This document shows positions 15,849 to 24,981 of a stretch of 37,986 nt of DNA, one piece after another. The stretch comes from an uncultured Clostridia bacterium (GTDB lineage: Bacteria; Bacillota; Clostridia; Christensenellales; Borkfalkiaceae). The first letter of the stretch is position 1. Each line of letters opens with the position of its first letter. Location: the NCBI GenBank assembly GCA_934271275.1, contig CAKQRD010000018.1:1-37986 (forward strand), read 5' to 3'. The position numbers and the translations under genes were made by a program. Below the pieces are notes generated by a model. It made no database searches, was not told the origin of the DNA, and saw only the letters and a program-made list of their open reading frames with translations.

Positions 15849-17111
15849 ATGAAAAAATTAAAGATAGGCGTTCTTGGAGCGTACCGCGGATTAACTATGA
15901 TCGGGTTCTGCGCACAGTGTAAAGAAGCCGAACTCGTGGCGGTTTGCGACAAGTACGAGCCCGCTCTCGAAAAATGTAAAAAGAAAATTCGTGAAACGGG
16001 TTCAGATTGTAATCCGACTATGTATACCGATTTCGACGAATTTTTAAAGCACGATATGGACGCGGTGGTACTCGCTAATTACGCGACCGAACACGCGCCG
16101 TTTGCGATCAGATGTTTAAACGCCGGTAAGCACGTTTTAAGCGAAGTGTTGCCCGCACAGACTCTTAAAGAAGCGGTCGAACTCGTCGAGGCGGTCGAAA
16201 AAAGCGGTAAAGTTTACGCGTATGCGGAAAATTACTGCTATATGCCCGCTCCGACGGAAATGCGCAGATTGTATAAATCTGGCAAACTCGGAGAATTTCA
16301 ATACGGAGAAGGCGAATACGTTCACGATTGTCACGATATATGGTCGCAGATAACTTACGGCGAAGAGAATCATTGGAGAAATAACGCGTACGCTACGTTT
16401 TATTGCACGCACAGTTTAGGTCCGATTATTCACGTTTGCGGTTTGCGTCCGGTCAAGGTGGTAGGTTTCGAGTTGCCTATTCCGAAACGTATGTCCGATC
16501 TCGGCTGCAAAGGCGGTTTAGGTTCGGGCGGTATCGAAATGGTAACGCTTGAAAACGGAGCGGTGATAAAGAGTTTTCACGGTTGCGGTCTGATACGGGA
16601 GCCGAGCTCCGTTTGGTATTCGATGTATGCGAAAAACGGCAGTATAGAGTCGGATCGCTGGGGAAAAACGATGGAGCGCGTCAACCTCTATATGGAGGGC
16701 GACGTGGAAGAAACGTCTTACGCGCCCAAGCCCGCAAACGATACGACGCTTGCCAAAAAACTTAATACGCACGGCGGCGGCGATTTTTATACTATGTATT
16801 ACTTTATTCAGAAAATATTCGGAAGGAAAGAGGGCAAAAACAGTATAGATATTTACGAAGCTCTCGATATGTTCCTGCCGGGGCTTATGGCTTATAAGTC
16901 GATAACGAACGGAAACGCGTGTATGGACGTGCCAAACTTCCGGGATAAAAGCGAACGCGAAAAATGGAGAAACGACACTTTCTGTACGGATAAAAAAGTT
17001 GCGGGAGAAATGTACGTCGAGCCGTATTCAAAAGGCAGACCGGATATTCCCGCGGACGCTTACGAAAAGGTAAAGAAAGCGTACGAAAAACTGCTTAAAG
17101 AAGAGCTTTGA
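15849..17111 (+). CDS. Gfo/Idh/MocA family oxidoreductase
   Basis: The start is the ATG at 15849, preceded by AAAAGGAG. About 420 residues. The N-terminal Rossmann fold opens KIGVLGAYRG, then VVLANYATEHAPFAIRCL and GKHVLSEVLPAQT. In most family dehydrogenases the last segment reads EKP with a catalytic Lys; here it reads E99-V-L-P, a variant also seen in GH109-like and related MocA proteins. AENYCYMPAP and EGEYVHDCHD follow in the C-terminal domain. The NAD(P)-bound enzyme may oxidise, epimerise or hydrolyse a sugar by a redox mechanism. It follows the YjbQ gene by 18 bases in the same operon. Confidence 0.85.
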   Translation: MKKLKIGVLGAYRGLTMIGFCAQCKEAELVAVCDKYEPALEKCKKKIRETGSDCNPTMYTDFDEFLKHDMDAVVLANYATEHAPFAIRCLNAGKHVLSEVLPAQTLKEAVELVEAVEKSGKVYAYAENYCYMPAPTEMRRLYKSGKLGEFQYGEGEYVHDCHDIWSQITYGEENHWRNNAYATFYCTHSLGPIIHVCGLRPVKVVGFELPIPKRMSDLGCKGGLGSGGIEMVTLENGAVIKSFHGCGLIREPSSVWYSMYAKNGSIESDRWGKTMERVNLYMEGDVEETSYAPKPANDTTLAKKLNTHGGGDFYTMYYFIQKIFGRKEGKNSIDIYEALDMFLPGLMAYKSITNGNACMDVPNFRDKSEREKWRNDTFCTDKKVAGEMYVEPYSKGRPDIPADAYEKVKKAYEKLLKEEL

Positions 17112-17135
17112 TTTAATAAATGAGGAGATCGTATT

Positions 17136-17756
17136 ATGCTTGATAAGAGCGTGCCGTTATGTTTTATTATTATGTGCAAAACGGATACGGAAAACTACCC
17201 TCGCTACGAATTGCCCGAAGGATACTCGTTTTCGACTTATAAAGACGGAGACGAATTTGAATGGGCGCAGCTTGAAGTGTCGGTGGGACAGTACGATTGC
17301 ATAGAAAAAGGACTGGAATGTTTTCGGCGAGAATTCGTTGAAGGGCATAATTTTCCTTTGGAAGAAAGAATGTTGTTCGTGCGCGATAAAGACGGGAAAG
17401 TCGTTGCGACAGGGACTCTTTGGAACGGGATTTATCTCGGAGAGGAAAGACAAAGATTGCACTGGATAGCGACGGACGAGTCGTGTAAGGGAAAGGGAAT
17501 TGCAAAAGCGATCGTAACGAAGTTGCTCGACGTATACAACAATCTCGGTTACAAAGGTTTTATTTACCTTATTACGGAAAGTTGGTGTTACAGTGCGGTG
17601 AATATCTACCGCAAATTCGGATTCAAAGAATACGTCGGGAAAAATCCCGTCTCCGAGTTTAATATGAGCGACGAGGAATTCCGAAAACAAAACGAACTCG
17701 GCATCAGACTGATTTCCGAAAAAATCGACGGATACCGCAAAGACTTGAAAAAATAG
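17136..17756 (+). CDS. GNAT-family N-acetyltransferase
   Basis: The 206-residue protein has a GNAT core: HWIATDESCKGKGIAKAIV carries the acetyl-CoA pyrophosphate loop (CKGKGIA), followed by LITESWCYSAVNIYRKFGF, the usual final strand and helix. GAGGAG precedes the ATG. It follows the oxidoreductase by 24 bases and precedes the transporter genes by 19, so it belongs to the same transcript. The acceptor is unknown; an amino sugar or sugar-derived metabolite is possible in this setting. It is the last cytoplasmic gene before the import and surface block. Confidence 0.8.
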   Translation: MLDKSVPLCFIIMCKTDTENYPRYELPEGYSFSTYKDGDEFEWAQLEVSVGQYDCIEKGLECFRREFVEGHNFPLEERMLFVRDKDGKVVATGTLWNGIYLGEERQRLHWIATDESCKGKGIAKAIVTKLLDVYNNLGYKGFIYLITESWCYSAVNIYRKFGFKEYVGKNPVSEFNMSDEEFRKQNELGIRLISEKIDGYRKDLKK

Positions 17757-17775
17757 CAATCAAAGAGGTGAACTT

Positions 17776-18702
17776 ATGGGAAACGCTCGGGTTCTCGACG
17801 GAAAAACCGCAGAAAAGGATAAGAAAAAGAGAAGACTTAAAAGAACCCTTTTTATCGCTTCGATTCTTGCGATTCCGATTATTCATTGGCTGGTATTCTG
17901 GTTATACGTCAATTTTAATTCGATTTTGCTCGCGTTTAAGTTGCCGAACGGAAATTGGTCGATTGAAACTATCAGACAAGTGATAAACGAACTTGCAGAG
18001 CCGAGTTCCGATTTGGGGATAGCTCTTAAAAATACGCTGTCGTACTTTATAAAAGACGTGATAATGCTGTTCTGGCAGTTAATAATAGCCTATTTGTTTT
18101 ACAAAAAAATAGCGGGGTATAAGTTTTTCAGAATAGTATTTTATCTTCCGGCGATTATCAGTTCCGTCACTATGGTAACTATGTTTCGAGCTATAATAGG
18201 TTCGGAAGGCGTGATTGCAGGTCTGTTTGAACAGGCCGATATGGTGTTCCCGAAGTTGCTTCGCGATTCGCGGTATGCAACGAGAACGATAATGTTTTTT
18301 ACGATATGGATAGGCTGGGGCGGAGAAATGCTCGTTCTGGGCGGAGCATTCGAGCGTATACCCGCAGAAGTGCTGGAAGCGGCGAAGCTCGACGGCGTAA
18401 GCCCCGTCGGGGAGTTGGCGAAACTTATCGTTCCTATGATATGGCCGACTATTTCCACGTTGCTTATTCTTTATGCCACGGGACTTTTCAATGCGTCCGG
18501 ACCGATATTTCTTTTCGGAACGAAAGGATCGTACGAAACGTGGACGCTCAGTTACTGGATTTTCCACAAAGTTTTATACGGCGGTTCGGGGCAATACAAC
18601 GCGGTATCGGCGATGGGCGTTCTCTTTACCTGCATAGGCGTGCCGATTGTATTGTTTGTCAGTTGGTTGTTCGATAAGGTTATTCCCGCGGTGGAGTATT
18701 GA
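17776..18702 (+). CDS. ABC sugar transporter permease 1 (LplB/UgpA type)
   Basis: The 308-residue membrane protein has about six hydrophobic helices, the first near residues 28-48 (LFIASILAIPIIHWLVFWLY). The cytoplasmic EAA loop that contacts the ATPase reads EVLEAAKLDGVSPVGELAKL followed by IVPMIWPT. It belongs to the CUT1-type carbohydrate import permeases. An AGAGGTG site precedes the ATG. Its partner permease begins 9 bases after the stop, and the binding lipoprotein follows. No ATPase gene is present, so a shared MsmX/MsiK-type ATPase elsewhere is expected. Confidence 0.9.
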   Translation: MGNARVLDGKTAEKDKKKRRLKRTLFIASILAIPIIHWLVFWLYVNFNSILLAFKLPNGNWSIETIRQVINELAEPSSDLGIALKNTLSYFIKDVIMLFWQLIIAYLFYKKIAGYKFFRIVFYLPAIISSVTMVTMFRAIIGSEGVIAGLFEQADMVFPKLLRDSRYATRTIMFFTIWIGWGGEMLVLGGAFERIPAEVLEAAKLDGVSPVGELAKLIVPMIWPTISTLLILYATGLFNASGPIFLFGTKGSYETWTLSYWIFHKVLYGGSGQYNAVSAMGVLFTCIGVPIVLFVSWLFDKVIPAVEY

Positions 18703-18711
18703 GGTTTGAAA

Positions 18712-19608
18712 ATGAACGTCATCAATTCGATTAAAACAAAAATTAAGGGCAATGGAAATAAATTGACGAAAGGCGAGAAGGTTGCGCACGCGGTGTTCTT
18801 CGTAATTTTCCTGATAGAAGCGTTAAGTCTGTTGTCGATTTTCGTGTGGATGGGAATCAATTCGCTCAAAGAATGGAGCGAATACGAAATCGATTCGACC
18901 TTTACTTTTCCTAAAAAAGCGATGTGGAGCAACTACGTTCAGGCATTCAGAGATTTAAATGATGCCGATACGAGTTTCTTCGGTCTGATATTCAATTCGG
19001 TATGGTATACCGTTGCATATTCCGTCCTCGGCGCGCTTGTGCCTGCATTTACCGGATATATATTGTCAAAATACGATTTTAAATTACGTTCGCTGATTTT
19101 TACTACGGCGATAACAAGCATGATGGTACCCATAGTCGGTAATACCGCCAGCAATTTAAAGCTTATCGGAGAGCTGCAACTTTATAATTCGCCTCTTTAT
19201 GTTTTTATAACCGGACTCGGAGGGTTTGGCGGAACGTTTCTCGTGTATTACGGTTTTTTCAAAAACGTATCTTGGAGCTACGCCGAAGCGGTGCAGATAG
19301 ACGGCGGAGGAGATTATACCATTCTGTTCAAAATAATGCTTCCTCAGGCTACGCCGATTATTTTAACCTATATAATAACGGGTGCGATTGCGGGTTGGAA
19401 CGATTATGAAACGATGATACTTTACACGCCTAAACTTCCGACTCTCGCTTCGGGATTGTATAGTTTTCAGGCGAACAATATGAGGAGTCTTAACTATCCC
19501 GTATACATAGCGGGGTTGCTTATATCAATGGTGCCTTCGGTGGCTCTTTTCGCGGCGTTCGCAAATAAAATAATGACGAGTATTTCGTTAGGCGGATTAA
19601 AAGGTTAA
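18712..19608 (+). CDS. ABC sugar transporter permease 2 (LplC/MalG type)
   Basis: About 298 residues. The ATG at 18712 is favoured over the TTG two codons earlier because GAGG lies 7 bases upstream. There are about six membrane helices (first: AVFFVIFLIEALSLLSIFVW), and the EAA loop reads YAEAVQIDGGGDYTILFKI then MLPQATPI. The C terminus ends ISLGGLKG, typical of MalG-type permeases. It pairs with the preceding permease to form the transmembrane channel of a CUT1 importer for oligosaccharides. Confidence 0.9.
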   Translation: MNVINSIKTKIKGNGNKLTKGEKVAHAVFFVIFLIEALSLLSIFVWMGINSLKEWSEYEIDSTFTFPKKAMWSNYVQAFRDLNDADTSFFGLIFNSVWYTVAYSVLGALVPAFTGYILSKYDFKLRSLIFTTAITSMMVPIVGNTASNLKLIGELQLYNSPLYVFITGLGGFGGTFLVYYGFFKNVSWSYAEAVQIDGGGDYTILFKIMLPQATPIILTYIITGAIAGWNDYETMILYTPKLPTLASGLYSFQANNMRSLNYPVYIAGLLISMVPSVALFAAFANKIMTSISLGGLKG

Positions 19609-19665
19609 CCGTCGCGGCAAATAAGATCAACGGAAACAAACTGTATGTAAATAAGGAGAAAACGT

Positions 19666-21279
19666 ATGAACAAAAAAATAAAAAAAGCTCTGGCGGTGAT
19701 TATAGCCTCTCTTTCGGCAGGCGTGTGCGCGATGACTTCGGGTTGCGGAAACAATACCCGTAACGACGAGCAGTATCTTGAAATATTCGTTGCCGATTTC
19801 GGCTACGGTACCAAATGGATGAGCGATATGATAACTCTTTTTAAGGAGCAGGAGTACGTCAAACAAAAATATCCGAATCTTGACGTATCTTTAAGCAAAA
19901 ACAGTCTTGAAACGTTTACGGAAGACACTATAATTTCGCGCAATACGACGATTGATTTGTTTTTCTCTACGAACTCGTGCTTTGCGTCTATCGACCAGAA
20001 GGAAAACAACAAAAGCGCGTACGAGGATATCTCCGACGTATACGCTGCACAGGTCCCCGGAGAAAGCGTAACCGTCGGAGAAAAAATGAATCCGAATTTT
20101 AAGGCTAACAGCGTTTTTCGCGATAAAGACGGCAACGAAAAAACGTACACGATGCCGTGGGTTGCGGGCACGATGGGGCTTATTTACAATAAATCGTTAA
20201 TGGAAAAATATTACGGTGCGGATTTTAACCTTCCGTTGACCACCGATCAGTTTTCCGCTCTTGCCGACGATATAAGAAAGACGAAGAACAACGTTCCGTT
20301 TATGTTCTCCGCGGAAGCGGGTTACTGGGATAGCTCTATGTTCCTCGTCTGGTGGGCGCAGTACGAAGGTCTTACGGGTTACACGAATTTTTGGGAAGGA
20401 AAAGATGCTTTCGGCGATTTCTCCTGCGAAATTTTCAATCAGAAAGGTCGTGTGAAATCAATGGAAGTAATAGAAGATCTTATCGGTTATAAAATCGAAA
20501 ACGGTACGGAAGTAACGAACAGTCATTCGCTTGCCACGGAGCTTACCTATCGTCAGGCGCAGACGAGGTTTAAAAACGGCACCGGCGTATTTATGCCTAA
20601 CGGCGACTGGTTTCAGAACGAAGAAAACGTTTCGGATTCGGGCGATTGCGTTATTACGTTTATGAAAACGCCCGTAATCAGTTCGATAGTAGAAAAACTT
20701 CAATACAGAAAGGACGGTGCGTTTATGACGGACGAACTCCTTGCCGACGTCGTTAAAGCCGTAGACGAGGGGAAAACGGAGTTCGAGGGCGTGACGGCTT
20801 CGGATTTTGCGCGCATCAAAGACGCAAGAAGTATGGCGTATCCTCTCGGAGGGCACGGGGCGTATATTCCCGAATATTCCGTCGCGAAAGGACTTGCGAA
20901 AGACTTTCTGATTTTTATGGCGACGGACAAGGCTTGCGAAAGTTTTATGCGTTCTACGGGCGGTTCGAGCCTTCCGTTCGAATACGACGTTGAAACGAAA
21001 AATCCCGAACTTTACGCGTCGCTTTCGCAAATGCATAAAGACCGCATAGAAATCGACAAAACGGCGACGTATTTCCCCAACGGACTCAATTATAAATTGT
21101 TCTATTACGGCGGCGTGCGTTATATAAACCGCACGACGGACGTTCTCGAAATTTGCTTCTGCGCGACTAACCCGAAAGACAGAAAAACGCCTGCGCAGAT
21201 TTTCGACGCAGATTACGAATACTATTCTAAAAACGACGAACAAAACTGGAAAAGCGTTCTGACTAATATGGGATACTGA
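19666..21279 (+). CDS. Extracellular solute-binding lipoprotein of ABC importer
   Basis: The 537-residue protein begins with a lipoprotein signal peptide whose lipobox is TSGC (Cys27). It has the family-1 substrate-binding architecture; the stretch MPWVAGTMGLIYNKSLMEKY around residue 165 is the usual hinge and ligand-loop segment. At 537 residues it is longer than simple sugar-binding proteins (about 420) and nearer the size seen for oligosaccharide-binding members. AAGGAG precedes the ATG. It follows the permeases by 57 bases and precedes a surface DUF4091 protein, so it probably captures oligosaccharides cut at the cell surface. Confidence 0.9.
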   Translation: MNKKIKKALAVIIASLSAGVCAMTSGCGNNTRNDEQYLEIFVADFGYGTKWMSDMITLFKEQEYVKQKYPNLDVSLSKNSLETFTEDTIISRNTTIDLFFSTNSCFASIDQKENNKSAYEDISDVYAAQVPGESVTVGEKMNPNFKANSVFRDKDGNEKTYTMPWVAGTMGLIYNKSLMEKYYGADFNLPLTTDQFSALADDIRKTKNNVPFMFSAEAGYWDSSMFLVWWAQYEGLTGYTNFWEGKDAFGDFSCEIFNQKGRVKSMEVIEDLIGYKIENGTEVTNSHSLATELTYRQAQTRFKNGTGVFMPNGDWFQNEENVSDSGDCVITFMKTPVISSIVEKLQYRKDGAFMTDELLADVVKAVDEGKTEFEGVTASDFARIKDARSMAYPLGGHGAYIPEYSVAKGLAKDFLIFMATDKACESFMRSTGGSSLPFEYDVETKNPELYASLSQMHKDRIEIDKTATYFPNGLNYKLFYYGGVRYINRTTDVLEICFCATNPKDRKTPAQIFDADYEYYSKNDEQNWKSVLTNMGY

Positions 21280-21293
21280 AATCGGAGAAGAAA

Positions 21294-23807
21294 ATGAGTA
21301 AGATAAAAAAGGGAATCAGACAAGCGTTCGTTTTGATTTTTGCCGCGATGCTCGCTTTTGTTCCTTGCGGGTGCGATAAAGGTCGGACGGAAGAAAAATT
21401 TTCCGTCTGGACCGCGTACGGGACGGAAAAAATATTGCAGAGCTTTGATTATTCGTCGAGAACGGAAGAAAAAACGTTGACGATAAACGCATTTCAGAAC
21501 GAATACGAAAGCGCGCAGATTATCATCTCTGCGGAAACCGACGTTAAATCTTACGTCGTTGAGAAAAGCGATTTGAAACATACGGACGGAAAAAGCGTTA
21601 TTTCATCCGACTGCTTTACTTTATACAATCAGAAATATATAAACGTTATCAAAATCTATAATAAAAACGGCAATTGGCAACTCGGAATGTATCCCGACGC
21701 TTTGCTTCCCTTCGACGTTGCGGTACAATACGGCGAAAACGTTGTTAAAGCGGGCGAAAATCAGGGAATCTGGGTCCAGCTGAAAGTGCCGAAAGGTCAG
21801 AAATCGGGAAGCTACAACGGAAGTTTTACGTTAAGAACAGGCGGCAAAACCGTCGGAATTCCCGTAAATGTCACCGTTTACGATTTTGAGATTTGCGACG
21901 AAAGTCACAGCAAAGGTTCATATGCGGTGTACAGAGAACATCTGGGCTGGGGAGAACAGAACAGCACGGTGGAAATGGTTGAAAAATACGTCGACTATCT
22001 GCTCGATTACAGGGCGCAGCCTCAGCATCTCCCCGGCAACGAGCTTGAAAACGTTTATGACCTCGAAGCTTTTCTCGAACAGGCGGAAAAATACAGTAAA
22101 GACGTCCGCTGTTCGTCTTATACGATTCCTTATAACGCGGGAGTGTCAACGGTTGACGGCGTAGATTTCGCGTCGATGAATTTCGACGATTTTGAAACTA
22201 TACTTATTGCAATGATGAAACGTTCCGTCGAAAGACAGGTCGATCTGTTTGAAAAAGCGGGAACATATTTCATATATTTTGACGAGGCGGTAATCAACGG
22301 GCTCGTGTATCAGGCTAATTATACCTTTGAAAAGGTAAACCGTATCCAGGACGAGCTTTACGAAAAATTCAAGAAAGCGTTCGACGAAAACTCTTCCGAG
22401 TACGTTTGTAAAGCGGAAAACGTTTCAGAAGAAGAACAGAAGGCGTTCAAAGAAAAAGTTTTGGAAAGCTTCCGTAAAGTGAAACATAAATTCGTGGACG
22501 AATACACCGACGAGCTGACTCAGCCCGCGCAGTACGTGCCGCTCATAAGTCAGTACGACACGCCGTCGTCGAGAGCGCAGTACGAAAGCGCGGACAAAAG
22601 ATTTTACGGCGACGACGGAGAACTGTGGACTTATACTTGTTTGCAGCCGAATTCTCCTTATCCGACTTTTCATACGGACGACTATCTTCTTACTTCGAGG
22701 CTGCTCGGCTGGATGATGTATAACTACAATATAGTCGGTTCACTGTATTGGAATACGGCGTTGTATGCGAGAAGGGATCTGACGGTAGATGAATTCGAAG
22801 ATTTGCCTATTTGGGAATACTATTCGGGAGCGGCAAACCGCTATCCGAGCGCGAACGGCGACGGATATTTGCTTTATCCCGGACGTCCTTTCGGAATAGA
22901 CGGTCCGGTCGGAACTATTCGTCTTCAAAGTTTTCGCGACGGAATGGAAGATTACGAGCTTCTTTACGCGCTTGAAAAAGCGTACGGAGAAAACGGAATA
23001 GACGTAACCGAAGAGAAATTCGACAACGTGGTTCAACTTCTTTACGGCGAATTGTACGCGGGTACGCAGGTAAACACGGAAGGGGATATGAACGCAAGAT
23101 TTTCTTCGGTCAGAAAAAGCCTTTCCCAGCTTCTTACGATTGAGAAAAACGCATCGGTTGTGATAGAAAACGTTGAAAAAACAGACGGAAAATACGTTTT
23201 CGAGATAAGCACGGATGCCGACTGCAAACTTAAAGAGAGCGGCATTGACCTTTCGCCGAGCGGCTCGTACGGTAACAGGAATATTTATCGCGTGGAAAAA
23301 ACGCTCGATAACGAATCGAATTATTTAAATTTGAGTGCGAGCGTAGACGGAAAGCAAGAAAGCTTATCGCTTTATCTCGGAGGTAAAATAGTTTCGTTCG
23401 GGGCGGAAACCCTTGCAAAGGCGACGACTCTCGACGGTAAAACCTCGGCAATATCGGTTGAAACGACGGGATTCGGAGCAGACTATGCGGTGTTGAAAGC
23501 GGAAATGTCCGACCTTGGCGCGGACAGCGTTCATAACCTCTCTATCGATACCGTTGCCCTAAACGCGGGAGAAATGACCAAAATCACCGTGAAAATTTAT
23601 AACGGCGGTGAAGATACGGAAGTAAGGTTCTTTGCGGATATGAAAAACGGAGCAAGCATCAGTTTGACTTCCGTGCTGAAAAACGGCTGGAATGAAATCG
23701 AACTTATCGTGGACGGCAAATACGCGGAAATGGTAAAAGCGCTGAGATTCAGATTCGACGGCCGTGCGCGTGCGGTGGCGATTGGCGAGGTAACGATTCA
23801 AAAATAA
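21294..23807 (+). CDS. DUF4091/GH123-like surface lipoprotein
   Basis: The 837-residue lipoprotein has a lipobox near PCGC (Cys27). An N-terminal beta domain runs to about 200. A TIM-barrel-like region carries YFIYFDEAV with an adjacent Asp330-Glu331, matching the Asp-Glu catalytic pair of GH123 enzymes. The DUF4091 segment at about 520-610 includes PFGIDGPVGTIRLQSFRDGM then EDYELLYALEKA. A C-terminal beta-sandwich (about 640-837) looks like a carbohydrate-binding module. GH123 members are beta-N-acetylgalactosaminidases; DUF4091 proteins are broader, so activity here is a prediction. It sits 14 bases behind the binding protein, on the outer face of the membrane. Confidence 0.8.
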   Translation: MSKIKKGIRQAFVLIFAAMLAFVPCGCDKGRTEEKFSVWTAYGTEKILQSFDYSSRTEEKTLTINAFQNEYESAQIIISAETDVKSYVVEKSDLKHTDGKSVISSDCFTLYNQKYINVIKIYNKNGNWQLGMYPDALLPFDVAVQYGENVVKAGENQGIWVQLKVPKGQKSGSYNGSFTLRTGGKTVGIPVNVTVYDFEICDESHSKGSYAVYREHLGWGEQNSTVEMVEKYVDYLLDYRAQPQHLPGNELENVYDLEAFLEQAEKYSKDVRCSSYTIPYNAGVSTVDGVDFASMNFDDFETILIAMMKRSVERQVDLFEKAGTYFIYFDEAVINGLVYQANYTFEKVNRIQDELYEKFKKAFDENSSEYVCKAENVSEEEQKAFKEKVLESFRKVKHKFVDEYTDELTQPAQYVPLISQYDTPSSRAQYESADKRFYGDDGELWTYTCLQPNSPYPTFHTDDYLLTSRLLGWMMYNYNIVGSLYWNTALYARRDLTVDEFEDLPIWEYYSGAANRYPSANGDGYLLYPGRPFGIDGPVGTIRLQSFRDGMEDYELLYALEKAYGENGIDVTEEKFDNVVQLLYGELYAGTQVNTEGDMNARFSSVRKSLSQLLTIEKNASVVIENVEKTDGKYVFEISTDADCKLKESGIDLSPSGSYGNRNIYRVEKTLDNESNYLNLSASVDGKQESLSLYLGGKIVSFGAETLAKATTLDGKTSAISVETTGFGADYAVLKAEMSDLGADSVHNLSIDTVALNAGEMTKITVKIYNGGEDTEVRFFADMKNGASISLTSVLKNGWNEIELIVDGKYAEMVKALRFRFDGRARAVAIGEVTIQK

Positions 23808-23823
23808 CGACGGGGGTTGATAA

Positions 23824-24981
23824 ATGAAAAAACGTTTAAAAACTATATTTTCGATATTGACGACGTTATGCGTCGCATGCTCCGTTGCGTCGTTCTCGGC
23901 TTGCGGCGAAAGCAAACGGGAAAGTTCCGTTTATCGCGACGTACTTATAAACGACTACGAAACGCCTTGGGAATATTCGTCTATGCTTATGGGCAACTAT
24001 CTCGGAGTCATTACCGAAAATAACGACGGGAGATATGTAACCAAAGGAGAAAAGAGCGCGAAGGTTGAGGTCGGAAATTCTAAAATATTTTCGGGAAGAC
24101 CGTATGTGTATCAGACTTTCAGCCACAGATTCGGGGATTATACTTCTTTCTCCGTTGTAAAAATGCTCGGCGTAGACGTTTATAACGCCTGCGCGGAAAC
24201 GAAAAACTTATATGTTTCGCTGGATTACGCTTCGGGAGAAAACGCGGTAACGAAGTATACCTTACCGTCTGAAAAGTGGACGACGGTGTATTATACCAAC
24301 TATCGCGAATATATGACCTCGGATAAGTGCAACGGAGCGTACGTTTATTTTGACGCAACGGAAGACGGAGTAAACACGTTTTATCTCGACAACTTCCGTC
24401 TTTACCGGACGGATTCGACGTATGAAAAAATCAATCCGAAATTAGAAGAAAACGAAATCTGTTCTTTCGACAGATACGAACAGATCGGGCTTTTGACCAC
24501 GGTAACGGACGGCGGAAGCGTTGATACCGAAATGACTTCGGAGAACACTTCTACGGGGAAAGGCAACGCGTTGAAAATTTATGCCGGACACGGCGTGGCT
24601 GTCTATCCGCAGTCGTATAATTATCCCGGAATCGGGCTTTCGGAGAGAATTCTTTCGCTCGTGCCGTTTAAAAATTACGATTCCGACGATTATCTGTGCT
24701 TTGATTTTTACAGCGCGAACGCAATGAAGATAACCGACCTGTTCCTTGTTCTTACAAACGATCTCGGAGTTAGATATTTCGATTATATGTTCGGCGAGCA
24801 GGTAATTCCCGAAAAGTGGACGACTATCCGTATTCCCGTAAGCGAAATAAACGGAAGACTTCCCATAGAAGAAGGATTCGCTTCTACGGCAAAAATAGAG
24901 GTTTTGTGGGGAGAGTTCGTCGGCGAAGACAGAGTTTTCTACCTCGACAATTTCAGAATGGAAACGGGGGAAAATAAATGA
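23824..24981 (+). CDS. Lipoprotein with two carbohydrate-binding-like beta domains
   Basis: The 385-residue lipoprotein (lipobox FSAC, Cys27) has two similar halves, roughly 40-200 and 215-382. Each starts with a strand holding a coloured-residue-rich segment and ends with an almost identical phrase, FYLDNFRLYR and FYLDNFRMET, typical of jelly-roll carbohydrate-binding modules whose last strand precedes a linker. Mid-module phrases also repeat: SEKWTTVYY and PEKWTTIRI. No catalytic motif is seen. Its stop overlaps the next gene's start (ATGA). Probable role: a surface sugar-binding accessory protein. The family was not recognised. Confidence 0.7.
   Translation: MKKRLKTIFSILTTLCVACSVASFSACGESKRESSVYRDVLINDYETPWEYSSMLMGNYLGVITENNDGRYVTKGEKSAKVEVGNSKIFSGRPYVYQTFSHRFGDYTSFSVVKMLGVDVYNACAETKNLYVSLDYASGENAVTKYTLPSEKWTTVYYTNYREYMTSDKCNGAYVYFDATEDGVNTFYLDNFRLYRTDSTYEKINPKLEENEICSFDRYEQIGLLTTVTDGGSVDTEMTSENTSTGKGNALKIYAGHGVAVYPQSYNYPGIGLSERILSLVPFKNYDSDDYLCFDFYSANAMKITDLFLVLTNDLGVRYFDYMFGEQVIPEKWTTIRIPVSEINGRLPIEEGFASTAKIEVLWGEFVGEDRVFYLDNFRMETGENK

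Noticed and set aside
20458..21243. 261-residue open frame on the minus strand
   Set aside because: It is antisense to the solute-binding protein gene and rich in Arg/Phe/Val as expected from reversing this codon usage; no family signature.
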